From: Saccharomonospora viridis DSM 43017
GTDB lineage: Bacteria > Actinomycetota > Actinomycetes > Mycobacteriales > Pseudonocardiaceae
Direction of reading: 5' to 3'
DNA: 64,000 nucleotides
Assembly: GCF_000023865.1 (NCBI RefSeq)
Contig: NC_013159.1
Coordinates: 4,242,001 to 4,306,000, forward strand
This document shows, piece by piece, positions 18,128 to 26,915 of the stretch. The translations under genes were made by a program, and so were the position numbers. The number at the start of each line of letters is the position of its first letter. The stretch's first letter is position 1. The notes beneath the pieces were generated by a model. The model was not told where the DNA came from. It made no database searches and saw only the letters and a list, made by a program, of their open reading frames with translations.

Positions 18128-19732
18128 TCCAGCGATAGTTATGGTTCGCAGCAGACTTCGACGCCCGACACCGCGTCGCTGGACGCATCACAGCGGGTGA
18201 TCCCGAGTTGGTCGGACCCGCTCGCGGAGGCGGTGACCCGCCCCGTGGGCGGGCCGCTCGGTCGCCACGCGGCCGTGGGCCGGCACTGGTTCTGGACTCC
18301 GCTGCGCGTCTGTCTGCTGCTGGCGGTCCTCGGTCTCACGGCGGGCTGGTTCGGTAAGGCCGCGTGCATCCAGCAGTACGTCACCGAACAAGGTGACATC
18401 GAGCTCGACTGGCGATCGGGCAGACAGTACGTGGCGATGTGCTACTCCGACATCGTCCCGCTCTACACCGCCGAGCGGCTCGACGAGGACGGCACCTTCC
18501 CGTACGCCACAAGCTGGGTGGAGAACGAGGGCACCGAGTACGAACAGGTGCGCTACATGGAGTACCCCGTGTTGAGCGGCCTGTTCCAGTGGGTCAACGC
18601 CAAACTCGCGCATGGCTGGGACGACGCGGCCGAGTCGGGCTGGTTGCCGGGGGCACTGCCCGTGGTGGTGTATTTCAACATCACGGCGTTCTTCCTGTCC
18701 GCGGCATGGTTGATCACGGTCTGGGCGGTGGCCAGAACCGCACGACATCGGATCTGGGACGCGGCGCTCGTGGCCGTGTCACCGCTCGTGGTCGTGCACG
18801 CGTTCACGAATTTCGACGCGCTCGCCACCGCCGCGGCCGCGACGGGGCTGTTGGCCTGGGCCCGGAGGAAACCGGTCCTCGCGGGCGTGCTGTTGGGGGT
18901 CGGAGCCGCGGCGAAGCTCTATCCACTGTTCTTCCTCGGACCGCTGCTCGTGCTGTGTGTCCGTGCGCAAAGGCTCAAGGTGTGGGCGCGTACCGCCGGC
19001 GCCGCGGCCACGACGTGGGCCGCCCTCAACCTGCCCTTCATGGTCTTCCTCCGTGAGGGATGGGCGGAATTCTTCAGGCTCAACACCCAGCGGGACATGG
19101 ACCCCGACTCGCTGTACAACGTGATCTCGTACTTCACGGGATGGCAGGGCTTCGACGGTCCGCTCGGGCCGGGGGAGTCGCCGGCGATCTTGAACGCGGT
19201 CAGCGGTGCCCTGTTCCTGGCGTTGTGCGGAGGTATCGCCTACGTCGCGCTGTCGGCCCCACGGCGACCACGAGTGGCGCAGCTGTGTTTCCTCGTCGTG
19301 GCGGCGTTCCTGTTGACCAACAAGGTGTGGAGTCCGCAGTACTCGCTGTGGCTGGTACCGCTGGCCGTGCTGGCCATTCCGCGTTGGCGGCTGCTGTTGG
19401 GCTGGATGGTGGTGGACGCGCTCGTATGGGCCCCGCGCATGTTCTACTACCTCGGCGTGAGCAACAAGGGCCTGCCCGAAGGCTGGTTCCTCGGCACGGT
19501 CGTCGTGCGTGACGTCGTGGTGGTCCTGCTCTGCGTGTTGATCCTCCGGGAGATCTACCGGCCGGCACAGGATGCGGTACGGGTCCACGGTGTGGACGAT
19601 CCCGTGGGTGGGGTTCTCGACGGCGCCGAGGACCGCGTCGTCCTCCCCCGTCGTGGGCGGCGTGGTGGCGGCGAGCAACCCACCTCGGCGGATCAGAGTC
19701 GCGCGCGCAGGAACTCGATGTCGGTGGCCTGA
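18125..19732 (+). CDS. Membrane glycosyltransferase, GT87/DUF2029 family
   Basis: Polytopic protein of 535 residues with about ten to eleven hydrophobic helices, homologous in position to mycobacterial Rv0051. GT87 enzymes are polyprenyl-phosphate-mannose-dependent mannosyltransferases of cell-envelope glycans. The first extracytoplasmic loop is acidic and contains YSDIVPLYTAERL and YMEYPVLSGLF, typical of the family, with further features FTNFDALATAAAATG and NKVWSPQYSLWLVPL. The C-terminal 55 residues are polar and overlap the convergent endonuclease gene by 40 bp. Acceptor unknown. Confidence 0.85.
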   Translation: MSSDSYGSQQTSTPDTASLDASQRVIPSWSDPLAEAVTRPVGGPLGRHAAVGRHWFWTPLRVCLLLAVLGLTAGWFGKAACIQQYVTEQGDIELDWRSGRQYVAMCYSDIVPLYTAERLDEDGTFPYATSWVENEGTEYEQVRYMEYPVLSGLFQWVNAKLAHGWDDAAESGWLPGALPVVVYFNITAFFLSAAWLITVWAVARTARHRIWDAALVAVSPLVVVHAFTNFDALATAAAATGLLAWARRKPVLAGVLLGVGAAAKLYPLFFLGPLLVLCVRAQRLKVWARTAGAAATTWAALNLPFMVFLREGWAEFFRLNTQRDMDPDSLYNVISYFTGWQGFDGPLGPGESPAILNAVSGALFLALCGGIAYVALSAPRRPRVAQLCFLVVAAFLLTNKVWSPQYSLWLVPLAVLAIPRWRLLLGWMVVDALVWAPRMFYYLGVSNKGLPEGWFLGTVVVRDVVVVLLCVLILREIYRPAQDAVRVHGVDDPVGGVLDGAEDRVVLPRRGRRGGGEQPTSADQSRARRNSMSVA

Positions 19733-20463
19733 CCGTCGGGCGGTGTCTCCACGATCACCGGGGCCGCGGCCTCCCGCGCCACCGCGACGAGTAGTTCGGT
19801 GTCGATGGTCCCCGCCTCACCGACGACGTTCGCGTGGCGATCGCGTTGGGAGCCGTGGGGGTCCCGGGAGTTGTTGAGGTGTACGAGGTCGATCCGACCG
19901 GTGATCGCCCGCACGCGTTCCACCGTCTCGGCCAGGTCCCAGCCCGCGGCGTACGCGTGACAGGTGTCCAGACAGAAGCCGACACCGAAGTCGGCGACCT
20001 CGTCCCACAGCCTCGCGATCATGTCCAGGTCTCGGGCCATCGCGCTCGCCCCACCGGCGGTGTTCTCGATCAGCAGCGGCACCTCGAAGTCGCCCTGTTC
20101 ACCGCGCCGTTCGAACAGCTTGCGCCAATTGGCCAGCCCTTCCGCGGGGTCCTCCCCTTGCCGTACGTGGCCGCCGTGCACGACGAGGCCCCTCGCCCCC
20201 GTCTCGGCCGCCGCGGCGGTGTGCTGACCCAGCACCTTGCGGGAGGGGATGCGGATGCGGTTGTTCAGTGACGCCACGTTGAGCACGTACGGCGCGTGGA
20301 TGTAGACGTCGATGCCGGCGTCGGCGAGTTCGGTCGCCTGGGGATGTGGTTGCGGCTTCTTCCAGCCCTGCGGATCGGAAAGGAAGAACTGTACGGAATC
20401 CGCGGCCCGTTCGCGAGCGGCGGACAGGGGGTCGTCCGCATGGACATGCGCGCCGATCTGCAT
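19693..20463 (-). CDS. nfo: Endonuclease IV-like AP endonuclease
   Basis: 256 residues of the xylose-isomerase-like TIM-barrel family that cleaves abasic sites. Metal-ligand segments in order: IGAHVH, VYIHAPYVLNVAS, GLVVHGGHVRQGED, PLLIENTAGG, GFCLDTCHAYAAGWD, VHLNNSRDPHGSQRDRHANVVGEGT-type loop and VIVETP. These supply the His, Glu and Asp ligands of the trinuclear zinc site. TACCCT lies 6 nt before the ATG (leaderless pattern). Its 3' end overlaps the GT87 gene on the other strand. Confidence 0.9.
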   Translation of the reverse strand: MQIGAHVHADDPLSAARERAADSVQFFLSDPQGWKKPQPHPQATELADAGIDVYIHAPYVLNVASLNNRIRIPSRKVLGQHTAAAAETGARGLVVHGGHVRQGEDPAEGLANWRKLFERRGEQGDFEVPLLIENTAGGASAMARDLDMIARLWDEVADFGVGFCLDTCHAYAAGWDLAETVERVRAITGRIDLVHLNNSRDPHGSQRDRHANVVGEAGTIDTELLVAVAREAAAPVIVETPPDGQATDIEFLRARL

Positions 20464-20598
20464 TCAGCGAGGGTAACGATTCATCCGTCGAAAAATCGAG
20501 TACCGTGACCCTGTCCCAGGAATTCGACCAAGATCGTACATCGCAACGGGAAAGGCGCGGGACTTCGACCGCACCCGAGAGTGAGGGCGAAAAAGCTC

Positions 20599-21339
20599 AT
20601 GGAAAGCGTGGACCGGAACAACAGGCATATCGGCTCGATGAGCGCCACGCTGGCGATGGTCCCCCTGCTGGCGTCTCTGCTCCTGCCGGGGACCGCACAC
20701 GCACAGGAGCCCGACCCCGTTGACACTGGTAGTTGCTATGAAACCGAGGTTGACGAGAACGGCGAACCACTCGCGTCGGACTCGGATGTGATCGACTTGT
20801 GGGCCGAGTTCGGCCTCGATCGGACGGGGGTGCTGCCCGAGGTTCTGAAGTTCCTGTGCGAATCCAGCAAGAACCCCATGAAAGTGATCACGAAACCGTA
20901 CCCTGACCGCTTTTGGGAAAAGGAAACAGAATATCCCGAACCAGGTGACACACAACAAGGTGAGATTTCCGAGGAAAACGAGAACACCGACTCACCCCCG
21001 CAAAGCACCCCCACTCCGCCCGCCTCGGAGGGAGTCGAGAGCACCGTCGTCCCGGAGGACGAAACCACCCGATGGACCCCGACGGGCTTGCCCCCGGGCA
21101 CGGGCGCCCAGGGCGGAGGTCCGGCGCGAGCGACCATCGATCAGGTGGAAGGCGCCTCCCCGACCCCGTCCACATCGGAACGCAACGACCGTGGCGACGC
21201 GTTCACCGCTCAGCACCACGACAACGCGCAGGAGGCCAAGGCGGTCGAACGACTGCCGTTCCTGCTCGCGGTGATCGCGTTGGCGGTGGTGTCCGCCGCG
21301 CTGACGCACACGTGGGCCCGCCGGAAGCTGCTCCGTTGA
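20599..21339 (+). CDS. Secreted, C-terminally anchored protein of unknown function (A)
   Basis: About 246 residues; not recognised. A signal peptide ends at TAHA-QEPD. The mature part is acidic, with two Cys (GSCYETE and FLCESS) probably forming a disulphide in a small domain. A Pro/Thr/Glu-rich linker of about 90 residues follows. The C-terminus is a membrane helix, LPFLLAVIALAVVSAALTHT, and a basic tail WARRKLLR. Type I topology with an extracellular head is expected. Start uncertain: GTG 20581 or ATG 20599. The next gene has the same layout and a similar C-terminal anchor. Confidence 0.65.
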   Translation: MESVDRNNRHIGSMSATLAMVPLLASLLLPGTAHAQEPDPVDTGSCYETEVDENGEPLASDSDVIDLWAEFGLDRTGVLPEVLKFLCESSKNPMKVITKPYPDRFWEKETEYPEPGDTQQGEISEENENTDSPPQSTPTPPASEGVESTVVPEDETTRWTPTGLPPGTGAQGGGPARATIDQVEGASPTPSTSERNDRGDAFTAQHHDNAQEAKAVERLPFLLAVIALAVVSAALTHTWARRKLLR

Positions 21340-21468
21340 CCGCTGTTCCACGAAACCGTCCCACCGCGACCGGCGCTGTAGTCCAGGTCACTCGGCGAAC
21401 CCGCGTCACTTCCCGTGCGTCTTCGTCGTTGTTCCTGTCGACACGACGGCAACGAGGAGGACAGCCCC

Positions 21469-22443
21469 GTGCGGATCAGCCCCACCGCCTTCACCCGGGT
21501 GGCCCGCAAAGCGCTCGCCACGATCGCCGCGACAGCGGTCGTCGGCGGCACGACCGTCCTCATGGCAGGCACAGCGGCGGCCGCGACCGTAGTAGCGGAC
21601 AACTGCACGGGCGTGGTCGGTGGCAGGGTCGGCGACACCGTCTCGGTGAACGGCGCGTCTGTGTCCGAATTGGTCAGGGCGGGCGCTGAGGAAGCCAGGA
21701 CCATCGTCGTGGTCCACCACCTCACCATCTGGCCGAACCACCTGGCCAGGAAGATCTCCGACACCCAGATCGAGGTCGGCACCGTTCCCGACGCCCGCAC
21801 CGGCAGCATCAGCGGTGAGGCGATCGGCGCCGCCGTCCGGCGGGCGCTGGAGGGCAAGGCCGGACTCGGCGCCCTGCCGTCCACGCAACGGACCACGCTC
21901 GACAGCATCGCCCGGACCGTTTCGGCCGCGTGTCGGCTGACGGTGGAGGCCACCGACTACACCGCCCCCACGCAGCCCAAGCCCTCCTCCGGTCCTTCCT
22001 CCTCCGAACCCGGGCCCGGCCCATCCACCCGGCCGTCCGAGGACCGGGGTGGTTCGGACTCGGGTTCCGGCCCCGTCGACACCGGTGGGCAGGACGTCGG
22101 TTTCCAGAACACCGGCGAAGCCAGGGCTCCCCGGCGGGATTACGACGGTATCCCGGCGGTCGAGGCACCGGGGGCGGGTATCTCCGTTCCCGAGGACCTC
22201 CGGTACGCCCCGTCCAGCGGGATCCCCGGCGATCCCTTGACCCCCTCGTACGGTTCCCTCGGCGCCGAGGACTCCGGAAACAGCGCGCACGGCTCCGACC
22301 TGCGGAACGTGGGCGAGGCCGACGCGCTCGCGTCACAGGGGCAGCGGCAGGCGGTGCAGCTACCCATGCTGCTCGCCGTCGTGGCCCTCGCCACCGTCAC
22401 CGCGGGACTGGTTCGCACCTGGGTGCTGCGCCGGGCGTCCTGA
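21469..22443 (+). CDS. Secreted, C-terminally anchored protein of unknown function (B)
   Basis: About 324 residues, unrecognised. Signal peptide ending near GTAAAATVVA; an N-terminal domain with two Cys (DNCTGV and AACRLT), then a Ser/Pro/Gly-rich linker (PSSGPSSSEPGPGPS). The end LPMLLAVVALATVTAGLVRT plus WVLRRAS closely resembles the end of the upstream protein (LPFLLAVIALAVVSAALTHT plus WARRKLLR). GTG start with GAGGAGG at 21454-21460. The pair lies directly upstream of rpsF in the same direction but probably has its own transcript. Confidence 0.7.
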   Translation: MRISPTAFTRVARKALATIAATAVVGGTTVLMAGTAAAATVVADNCTGVVGGRVGDTVSVNGASVSELVRAGAEEARTIVVVHHLTIWPNHLARKISDTQIEVGTVPDARTGSISGEAIGAAVRRALEGKAGLGALPSTQRTTLDSIARTVSAACRLTVEATDYTAPTQPKPSSGPSSSEPGPGPSTRPSEDRGGSDSGSGPVDTGGQDVGFQNTGEARAPRRDYDGIPAVEAPGAGISVPEDLRYAPSSGIPGDPLTPSYGSLGAEDSGNSAHGSDLRNVGEADALASQGQRQAVQLPMLLAVVALATVTAGLVRTWVLRRAS

Positions 22444-22486
22444 AACCGACCCGCGGGTCGTGAACCGCCTGGTCGCCCCCTGCGAT

Positions 22487-22562
22487 TAAACTGTGCGTTC
22501 GAACAACCCTCCTGCCACGGACGGTCCGTGGCCGCATGAGCCCATAGGAGGTGAGTGGTTGT
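22487..22562 (+). promoter_or_regulatory. rpsF promoter and foldable leader (S6:S18-type candidate)
   Basis: TAAACT at 22487-22492 is a likely -10, giving a leader of about 60 nt. In it ACAACC (22503-22508) can pair with GGTTGT (22557-22562) and CTCCT (22509-22513) with the ribosome site AGGAG (22546-22550). GCCACGG/CCGTGGC (22514-22520/22526-22532) forms an inner hairpin next to an unpaired CCG-containing segment. This would hide the ribosome site, as in the autoregulatory S6:S18 leader of rpsF operons. Confidence 0.45.
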
Positions 22563-22896
22563 GTCGCGCCATTACGAAATAATGGTGATCCTCGACCCGT
22601 CGCTCGACGAACGCACGGTCGCCCCGACCCTGGAGAACTTCCTCCAGGTCATCCGCTCGTCCGGTGGCACCGTGGAGAAGGTCGACGTGTGGGGTCGCCG
22701 CAGGCTGGCCTACGACATCGGCAAGCACTCCGAAGGCATCTACGCCGTGCTGGAGCTCTACGCCGAGCCCGAGGCCGTCTCCGAGCTCGATCGGCAGCTT
22801 TCGCTCCAGGAGACCGTGATGCGGACCAAGGTCATTCGTCGTCGTCCGCCGCGTGGCGCGAAGAAGGCCGCTGCCAAAGCCGCCGCGAAGGCCTGA
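22561..22896 (+). CDS. rpsF: 30S ribosomal protein S6
   Basis: 111 residues, full length. Starts [18 protein letters not shown] and keeps [11 protein letters not shown] and the S18-binding face [13 protein letters not shown]. The C-terminus has a short basic Ala/Lys tail, usual in actinobacteria. GTG at 22561 chosen because AGGAGG ends 10 nt upstream. First gene of the rpsF-ssb-rpsR-rplI operon. S6 forms a dimer with S18 on the 30S platform. Confidence 0.97.
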   Translation: MSRHYEIMVILDPSLDERTVAPTLENFLQVIRSSGGTVEKVDVWGRRRLAYDIGKHSEGIYAVLELYAEPEAVSELDRQLSLQETVMRTKVIRRRPPRGAKKAAAKAAAKA

Positions 22897-22908
22897 GGCT
22901 GATACCGG

Positions 22909-23379
22909 ATGGCTGGAGACACCATCATCACTGTGGTCGGCAACCTCACGGCCGACCCCGAGTTGCGGTTCACGCCTTCGGGCGCCGCTGTCGCGAACTT
23001 CACGGTCGCGTCCACGCCCCGCGTCTTCGACCGCCAGACCGGCGAGTGGAAGGACGGCGAGGCGCTGTTCCTGCGCTGCAACATCTGGCGCCAGGCGGCC
23101 GAGAACGTCGCCGAATCCCTGACCAGGGGTGCCAGGGTCATCGTGCAGGGCCGGCTGAAGCAGCGGTCGTTCGAGACCAAGGAAGGCGAGAAGCGCACGG
23201 TCGTCGAGCTCGAAGTCGACGAGATCGGTCCTTCACTGCGCTACGCGACGGCGAAGGTCAACAAGGTCAGCCGGGGCAGCGGCGGAAGCGGGTTCGGCGG
23301 TGCGCCCGCCGACGACCCGTGGGGTTCGGCACCTCCCGCGGGCGGCGCGGGCGGTTTCTCCGACGAGCCCCCGTTCTAG
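22909..23379 (+). CDS. ssb: Single-stranded DNA-binding protein
   Basis: 156 residues. OB-fold at 1-110 ([55 protein letters not shown]). A Gly-rich linker of about 30 residues ends in the acidic tip SDEPPF, the conserved tail that recruits replication and repair partners. Lies 12 nt after rpsF. Confidence 0.97.
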   Translation: MAGDTIITVVGNLTADPELRFTPSGAAVANFTVASTPRVFDRQTGEWKDGEALFLRCNIWRQAAENVAESLTRGARVIVQGRLKQRSFETKEGEKRTVVELEVDEIGPSLRYATAKVNKVSRGSGGSGFGGAPADDPWGSAPPAGGAGGFSDEPPF

Positions 23380-23427
23380 CGCCTCACATCGCAAGCAACC
23401 ACACACGACGTTCCCCAGGAGTACATC

Positions 23428-23676
23428 GTGGCGAAGCCACCCGTTCGCAAGCCGAAGAAGAAGGTCTGCGTTTTCTGCAAGGCCGAGAAGGCGGGTCACC
23501 CCGAGCCGATCGACTACAAGGACACGAACATGCTGCGGAAGTACATCTCCGACCGCGGCAAGATCCGTGCCCGCCGGGTGACCGGTAACTGCAGTCAGCA
23601 CCAGCGCGACATCGCCATCGCGGTCAAGAACTCGCGGGAGATGGCGCTGCTGCCCTACACCTCGACGGCTCGCTGA
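23428..23676 (+). CDS. rpsR: 30S ribosomal protein S18 (zinc-binding form)
   Basis: 82 residues. It has the C+ set of zinc ligands, KVCVFCK near the N-terminus and NCSQH further on, so this is the zinc-dependent paralogue type. The RNA-binding core [18 protein letters not shown] is intact. Partner of S6. In many actinobacteria a zinc-free copy elsewhere replaces it in zinc starvation. Confidence 0.97.
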   Translation: MAKPPVRKPKKKVCVFCKAEKAGHPEPIDYKDTNMLRKYISDRGKIRARRVTGNCSQHQRDIAIAVKNSREMALLPYTSTAR

Positions 23677-23690
23677 GGAGGGAGTCAGAC

Positions 23691-24149
23691 ATGGCGAAGA
23701 TCATCCTGACGACCGACGTGGCGAACCTCGGCGGCCCCGGTGACATCGTTGAGGTCAAGGACGGTTACGCGCGTAACTACCTGCTGCCGCGTGGCTTCGC
23801 GATCACGGCCACCAAGGGCGCGGAGAAGAACATCCGCACCATCCGTCGGGTCCAGGAGGCACGGCGCATCCGTGACCTGGACCACGCGAAGGAGATCCGT
23901 TCCACGCTGAAGGACCTCGGCACCATCCGGGTGCAGGGCAAGGCCGCCGAGGGTTCGAAGAAGCTGTTCGGTTCGATCACGGCGGCCGACATCGTCGATG
24001 CCATCAAGTCCGCCGGTGGTCCGCAGCTCGACAAGCGGGTCATCGACACGGGCAAGCAGCACATCAAGACGCTGGGCAAGCACCAGGTTCAGGCCCGACT
24101 GCACCCCGAGGTGACGGTGGACCTGCAGCTGGAGGTCGTGTCCCAGTAA
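23691..24149 (+). CDS. rplI: 50S ribosomal protein L9
   Basis: 152 residues, typical length. The N-terminal domain has LGGPGDIVEVKDGYARNYLLPRG (positions about 11-33), then the long connecting helix, and the C-terminal domain ends EVTVDLQLEVVSQ. Ribosome site GGAGGGAG upstream. Last gene of the operon, followed by a strong terminator. Confidence 0.97.
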   Translation: MAKIILTTDVANLGGPGDIVEVKDGYARNYLLPRGFAITATKGAEKNIRTIRRVQEARRIRDLDHAKEIRSTLKDLGTIRVQGKAAEGSKKLFGSITAADIVDAIKSAGGPQLDKRVIDTGKQHIKTLGKHQVQARLHPEVTVDLQLEVVSQ

Positions 24150-24165
24150 GAGACTCGTTCCTTCC

Positions 24166-24211
24166 AACGGTAACGGCGGGATCTCGTTCGCGAGGTCCCG
24201 CCGTTGCCGTT
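24166..24211 (+). terminator. Terminator after rplI
   Basis: A long hairpin: AACGG-T-AACGGCGGGA-T-CTCG pairs with CGAG-G-TCCCGCCGTT-G-CCGTT around a TTCG tetraloop. It ends in TT, without a long T-run. It separates the ribosomal operon from the ESX-type cassette. Confidence 0.75.
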
Positions 24212-24342
24212 TCGAAATCGAAAACGGGAACCCGAACACCCCTCGTGACGTCGGACGTATCGGGCGAACACAGCAAGCTTGACGTGGTTTGACCGCCCTG
24301 AGCAGACTGCTTCTCACCATGAGGCTCTGAAGGGACTTGGAC

Positions 24343-24768
24343 ATGCACGTAGCGGCGGAAGGCGGCGCGGCGGTCAGCGGCAAAGCCATCAGGAGCATGA
24401 TCTCGGTCGCAGCGCCGAAGATCGCTGGCGCTCCCAATCCCAGCGGGGGCGGCTACAGGTTCTCCCGCGAGGAGATCGACCAAGTCATAGCCGAGTGGGA
24501 GGACTTGCACGCGAGTCTCACCGACGACTACCAGCGGGCACAGGACATGGCGCTCGTGCAGCCGCCGGGGGCTGAGCCCGCGAGCCAGGATTTCACGGCG
24601 TACGCCAATCCTTCGGGAAGGGCCTTCATGGAGGCGACCCAGAAGATGATGGAGTACGTCCAGCAGTACATCGAGGCGTTGCGCAACGCACGCGACGGCA
24701 TCACCGCCCGCGAGGATCAGTCGCAAGAGGACATCAACAAGGTCGGCTCAGGGGTGATGGAGGTATGA
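24343..24768 (+). CDS. Small helical protein of an ESX-associated cassette
   Basis: About 141 residues, no signal peptide. A helical segment with EEIDQVIAEWEDLHASLTDDY and a second long helix ATQKMMEYVQQYIEALRNARDG suggest a WXG100-like helix-turn-helix protein. The WXG itself is not evident. ATG at 24343. Its stop overlaps the next gene (DUF3558) by 4 nt. With the EspG homologue downstream it is best read as a type VII secretion partner or substrate; that is inferred from context. Confidence 0.6.
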   Translation: MHVAAEGGAAVSGKAIRSMISVAAPKIAGAPNPSGGGYRFSREEIDQVIAEWEDLHASLTDDYQRAQDMALVQPPGAEPASQDFTAYANPSGRAFMEATQKMMEYVQQYIEALRNARDGITAREDQSQEDINKVGSGVMEV

Positions 24769-25388
24769 GCCGCACAGCCCGCGCTGTGTCCATGCTCGCC
24801 CTCATCTCGGCGGCGTCCGTACTGGCCGCCTGCAGCGACGATTCCACCGCGGACTCACCGGACTCCTCCGAACGCGTCGACACTTCCGCATCCGCTTCCG
24901 TGCCCTCCTCGGAAGCCGTCGAGGCCGAGGCGCCGAAGGTGGTGGACCCGCTCGATCCCACCTCCGTCGTGAACGACCCGTGTGGAGCGCTCTCATCCTC
25001 CCAGCTTGATCAGCTCGGGCTCACCGAAGGGGAGGAGAGGCCGAACGAGGGGCTCGAAAGCGGGGCCTGTCGTTGGCAGCGCGCGACCGAGAGCCTGGAC
25101 TCCGTCAGCCTCTCGGTCGTCGTCGAGAACGAGGACGGTCTGAACGCCCTCTACGCCGACAAGGGGTCCTATGAGTACTTCGAGCCCACGGAGGTCTCCG
25201 GCTATCCCGCTGTCTACGCGAGTCTGCTGGACAGCAGGGATTCGGGGATATGCGATCTGTGGATCGGCGTGAACGATCACGAAGTCGTCCACATCATGAC
25301 GAACCTCGCCTCTGAGAAGAACGCCGATGCGTCGTGTGGTTTGGCCGCCGACGCCGCCGACGCCGTCATCACCACCCTGGGGAGTTGA
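24765..25388 (+). CDS. DUF3558 lipoprotein
   Basis: 207 residues. Signal peptide with lipobox VLAACSDD, a Ser/Glu-rich linker, then the DUF3558 domain with family marks DPCGALSSSQLDQLGL, GACRWQ, SGYPAVYA and the late Cys in ASCGLAADAADAV. Such lipoproteins are frequent beside EspG/PPE-type genes in Pseudonocardiaceae; function unknown. It sits on the outer face of the cytoplasmic membrane. Confidence 0.85.
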   Translation: MSRTARAVSMLALISAASVLAACSDDSTADSPDSSERVDTSASASVPSSEAVEAEAPKVVDPLDPTSVVNDPCGALSSSQLDQLGLTEGEERPNEGLESGACRWQRATESLDSVSLSVVVENEDGLNALYADKGSYEYFEPTEVSGYPAVYASLLDSRDSGICDLWIGVNDHEVVHIMTNLASEKNADASCGLAADAADAVITTLGS

Positions 25389-25393
25389 TCAGA

Positions 25394-26875
25394 ATGCCGT
25401 TGTTCCTCGTTCCGATCATCGCGGGCGGTGCCGCGGTCCACAACATCATGACCCGGGAAGACGCCGGCGATTACGCGGCGAACGCGGGTGGACGCCAACT
25501 CGACGCGCACGAGATCTATGTCCGGCTCCGCGAGGGTGACCACGGTCAGTCCCTGATGACCGGGCGGGACTCGGCCGACACGCTGAAGAACAGCTTCGGT
25601 GAGCGCATCGGCCAGATGGAGGCGCTCGCCAACAGGATGGACGCGGCGTGGCAGGGCGATTCCGCCGAAGCGGCCAAGGCCGGGGCCCACCCACTGAAGC
25701 AGTGGCTGGAGGACTCCCAGGTCAAGCTGCAGGAAAGCGACAGCACCATGGCCGCGCAGCTGGACGCCTACTCCACGGTGCTCTCCCGGGTGCAGCCGGT
25801 GCCTGCCCAACCGCCGGAGAGCAGTTTCTGGAACAACATCACGCCGTGGGAGACCGACACCGACAGGGCCATCAAGGAGTACAACGCCAAGGCACAGGCC
25901 AACGTCGAGGCGTACAACGCTTACTACAGCGCAAGCGCCGCCAACGCCCAGTCCCTGCCTGTCTACAACACCGTCGACGGCAGGTTCGGTGACATCGAAG
26001 TGGACACCAGCGGCATCGGCGGTGGCGGTTCCGGTGGTGGGGGCGGCGGCGCCGGCAGCGCTTACCCCGGTGGCGGTGGTGGTTACACCGGTGGTGGTGG
26101 CGCCGGTAGCGCATATCCCGGTGGCGGGGGCGGCAGCGGCTACACCGGCAGCGCCCATCCCGCCGTCGGTTATTACTCCGGCAGCGGCCACGGAGGCGGT
26201 AGCGGTGCCGGTGGCGGTGGCGGCAGCGGTTATTCCGGAGTCGGCACCGGTGGTGGTAGTGGTGTCGGCGGTGGCGGCGTCGGTGCTCCCGGTTACGTGC
26301 ACACGCCGGGGTCCTGGGACGACAGCACCAACACATCGGGCTACACTCCGCCGTCGACCACCACGCCCGGGCTTCCCGGCGGTGGCGGCGTGGGCTTCCC
26401 CGGCGGTGGCGGCGTGAACCTGCCCGGTGGTGGCGGTGGCCTGGCCCCGGGTGGCTCCACACCTGGATTCGGTGGCGGTGCCGGCGGCATCGGTCCGGCC
26501 GGTGGCGCAGCATTCGGTGTCGCCCCCGTCGGTGGCATCGGCGCCGGTGCGGGTGCCGGTGGTGCCGGTGGTGTCGGTGGCGTCGGCGGCCCCGGTGTCG
26601 GTGGCCCGGGTGCGGCCACGGGTGCGGCGACGCCGGGCGCGGGCCGTGGCCCCATGGGGGCGATGGGCGGCGCCGTGGGTGCCGGTGCAGGTGCGGGTGC
26701 CGGTGCAGGTGCGCGTGGCATGGCCGGAGTGCCGATGGGTGCCATGGGCGCGGGGGCCGCACGCGGACAAGGCTCCGAGGATGAGGAGCACAAGACCAAG
26801 TTCCTCATCGAGGAGGACGGTGACTCGTTGTTCGGCAGCGATGAGCTGACCGCGCCGCCGGTCATCGGCGAGTAG
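25394..26875 (+). CDS. PPE-like ESX substrate with long Gly-rich tail
   Basis: About 493 residues. Residues 1-200 are helical and PPE-like: DSADTLKNSFGERIGQMEAL, a WxG turn in AAWQGDSAEAAKAG, and long helices to YNAYYSASAANAQ. VYNTVDG follows, matching a YxxxD secretion signal. Residues 205-450 are low-complexity Gly/Ala/Val/Pro repeats (GGGGSGGGG-type, then GAGAGAGAGA with MG/PMG). The last 40 residues are acidic (SEDEEHKTKFLIEEDGDSLF). No signal peptide, consistent with ESX export. ATG 25394; upstream in-frame codons overlap the previous gene. Confidence 0.75.
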   Translation: MPLFLVPIIAGGAAVHNIMTREDAGDYAANAGGRQLDAHEIYVRLREGDHGQSLMTGRDSADTLKNSFGERIGQMEALANRMDAAWQGDSAEAAKAGAHPLKQWLEDSQVKLQESDSTMAAQLDAYSTVLSRVQPVPAQPPESSFWNNITPWETDTDRAIKEYNAKAQANVEAYNAYYSASAANAQSLPVYNTVDGRFGDIEVDTSGIGGGGSGGGGGGAGSAYPGGGGGYTGGGGAGSAYPGGGGGSGYTGSAHPAVGYYSGSGHGGGSGAGGGGGSGYSGVGTGGGSGVGGGGVGAPGYVHTPGSWDDSTNTSGYTPPSTTTPGLPGGGGVGFPGGGGVNLPGGGGGLAPGGSTPGFGGGAGGIGPAGGAAFGVAPVGGIGAGAGAGGAGGVGGVGGPGVGGPGAATGAATPGAGRGPMGAMGGAVGAGAGAGAGAGARGMAGVPMGAMGAGAARGQGSEDEEHKTKFLIEEDGDSLFGSDELTAPPVIGE

Positions 26876-26915
26876 GTCTTTTCATCGAACACGAACCACG
26901 GAAGAGGACGAAGCC

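Noticed and set aside
14874-18191. 1105-codon open frame opposite ponA
   Set aside because: Antisense shadow of a PBP with all catalytic motifs; no start signals or domain.
25997-26750. Tandem repeat locus in the Gly-rich segment
   Set aside because: The GGTGGC-type repetition is codon-level low complexity of a Gly-rich protein tail, not a separate DNA repeat.
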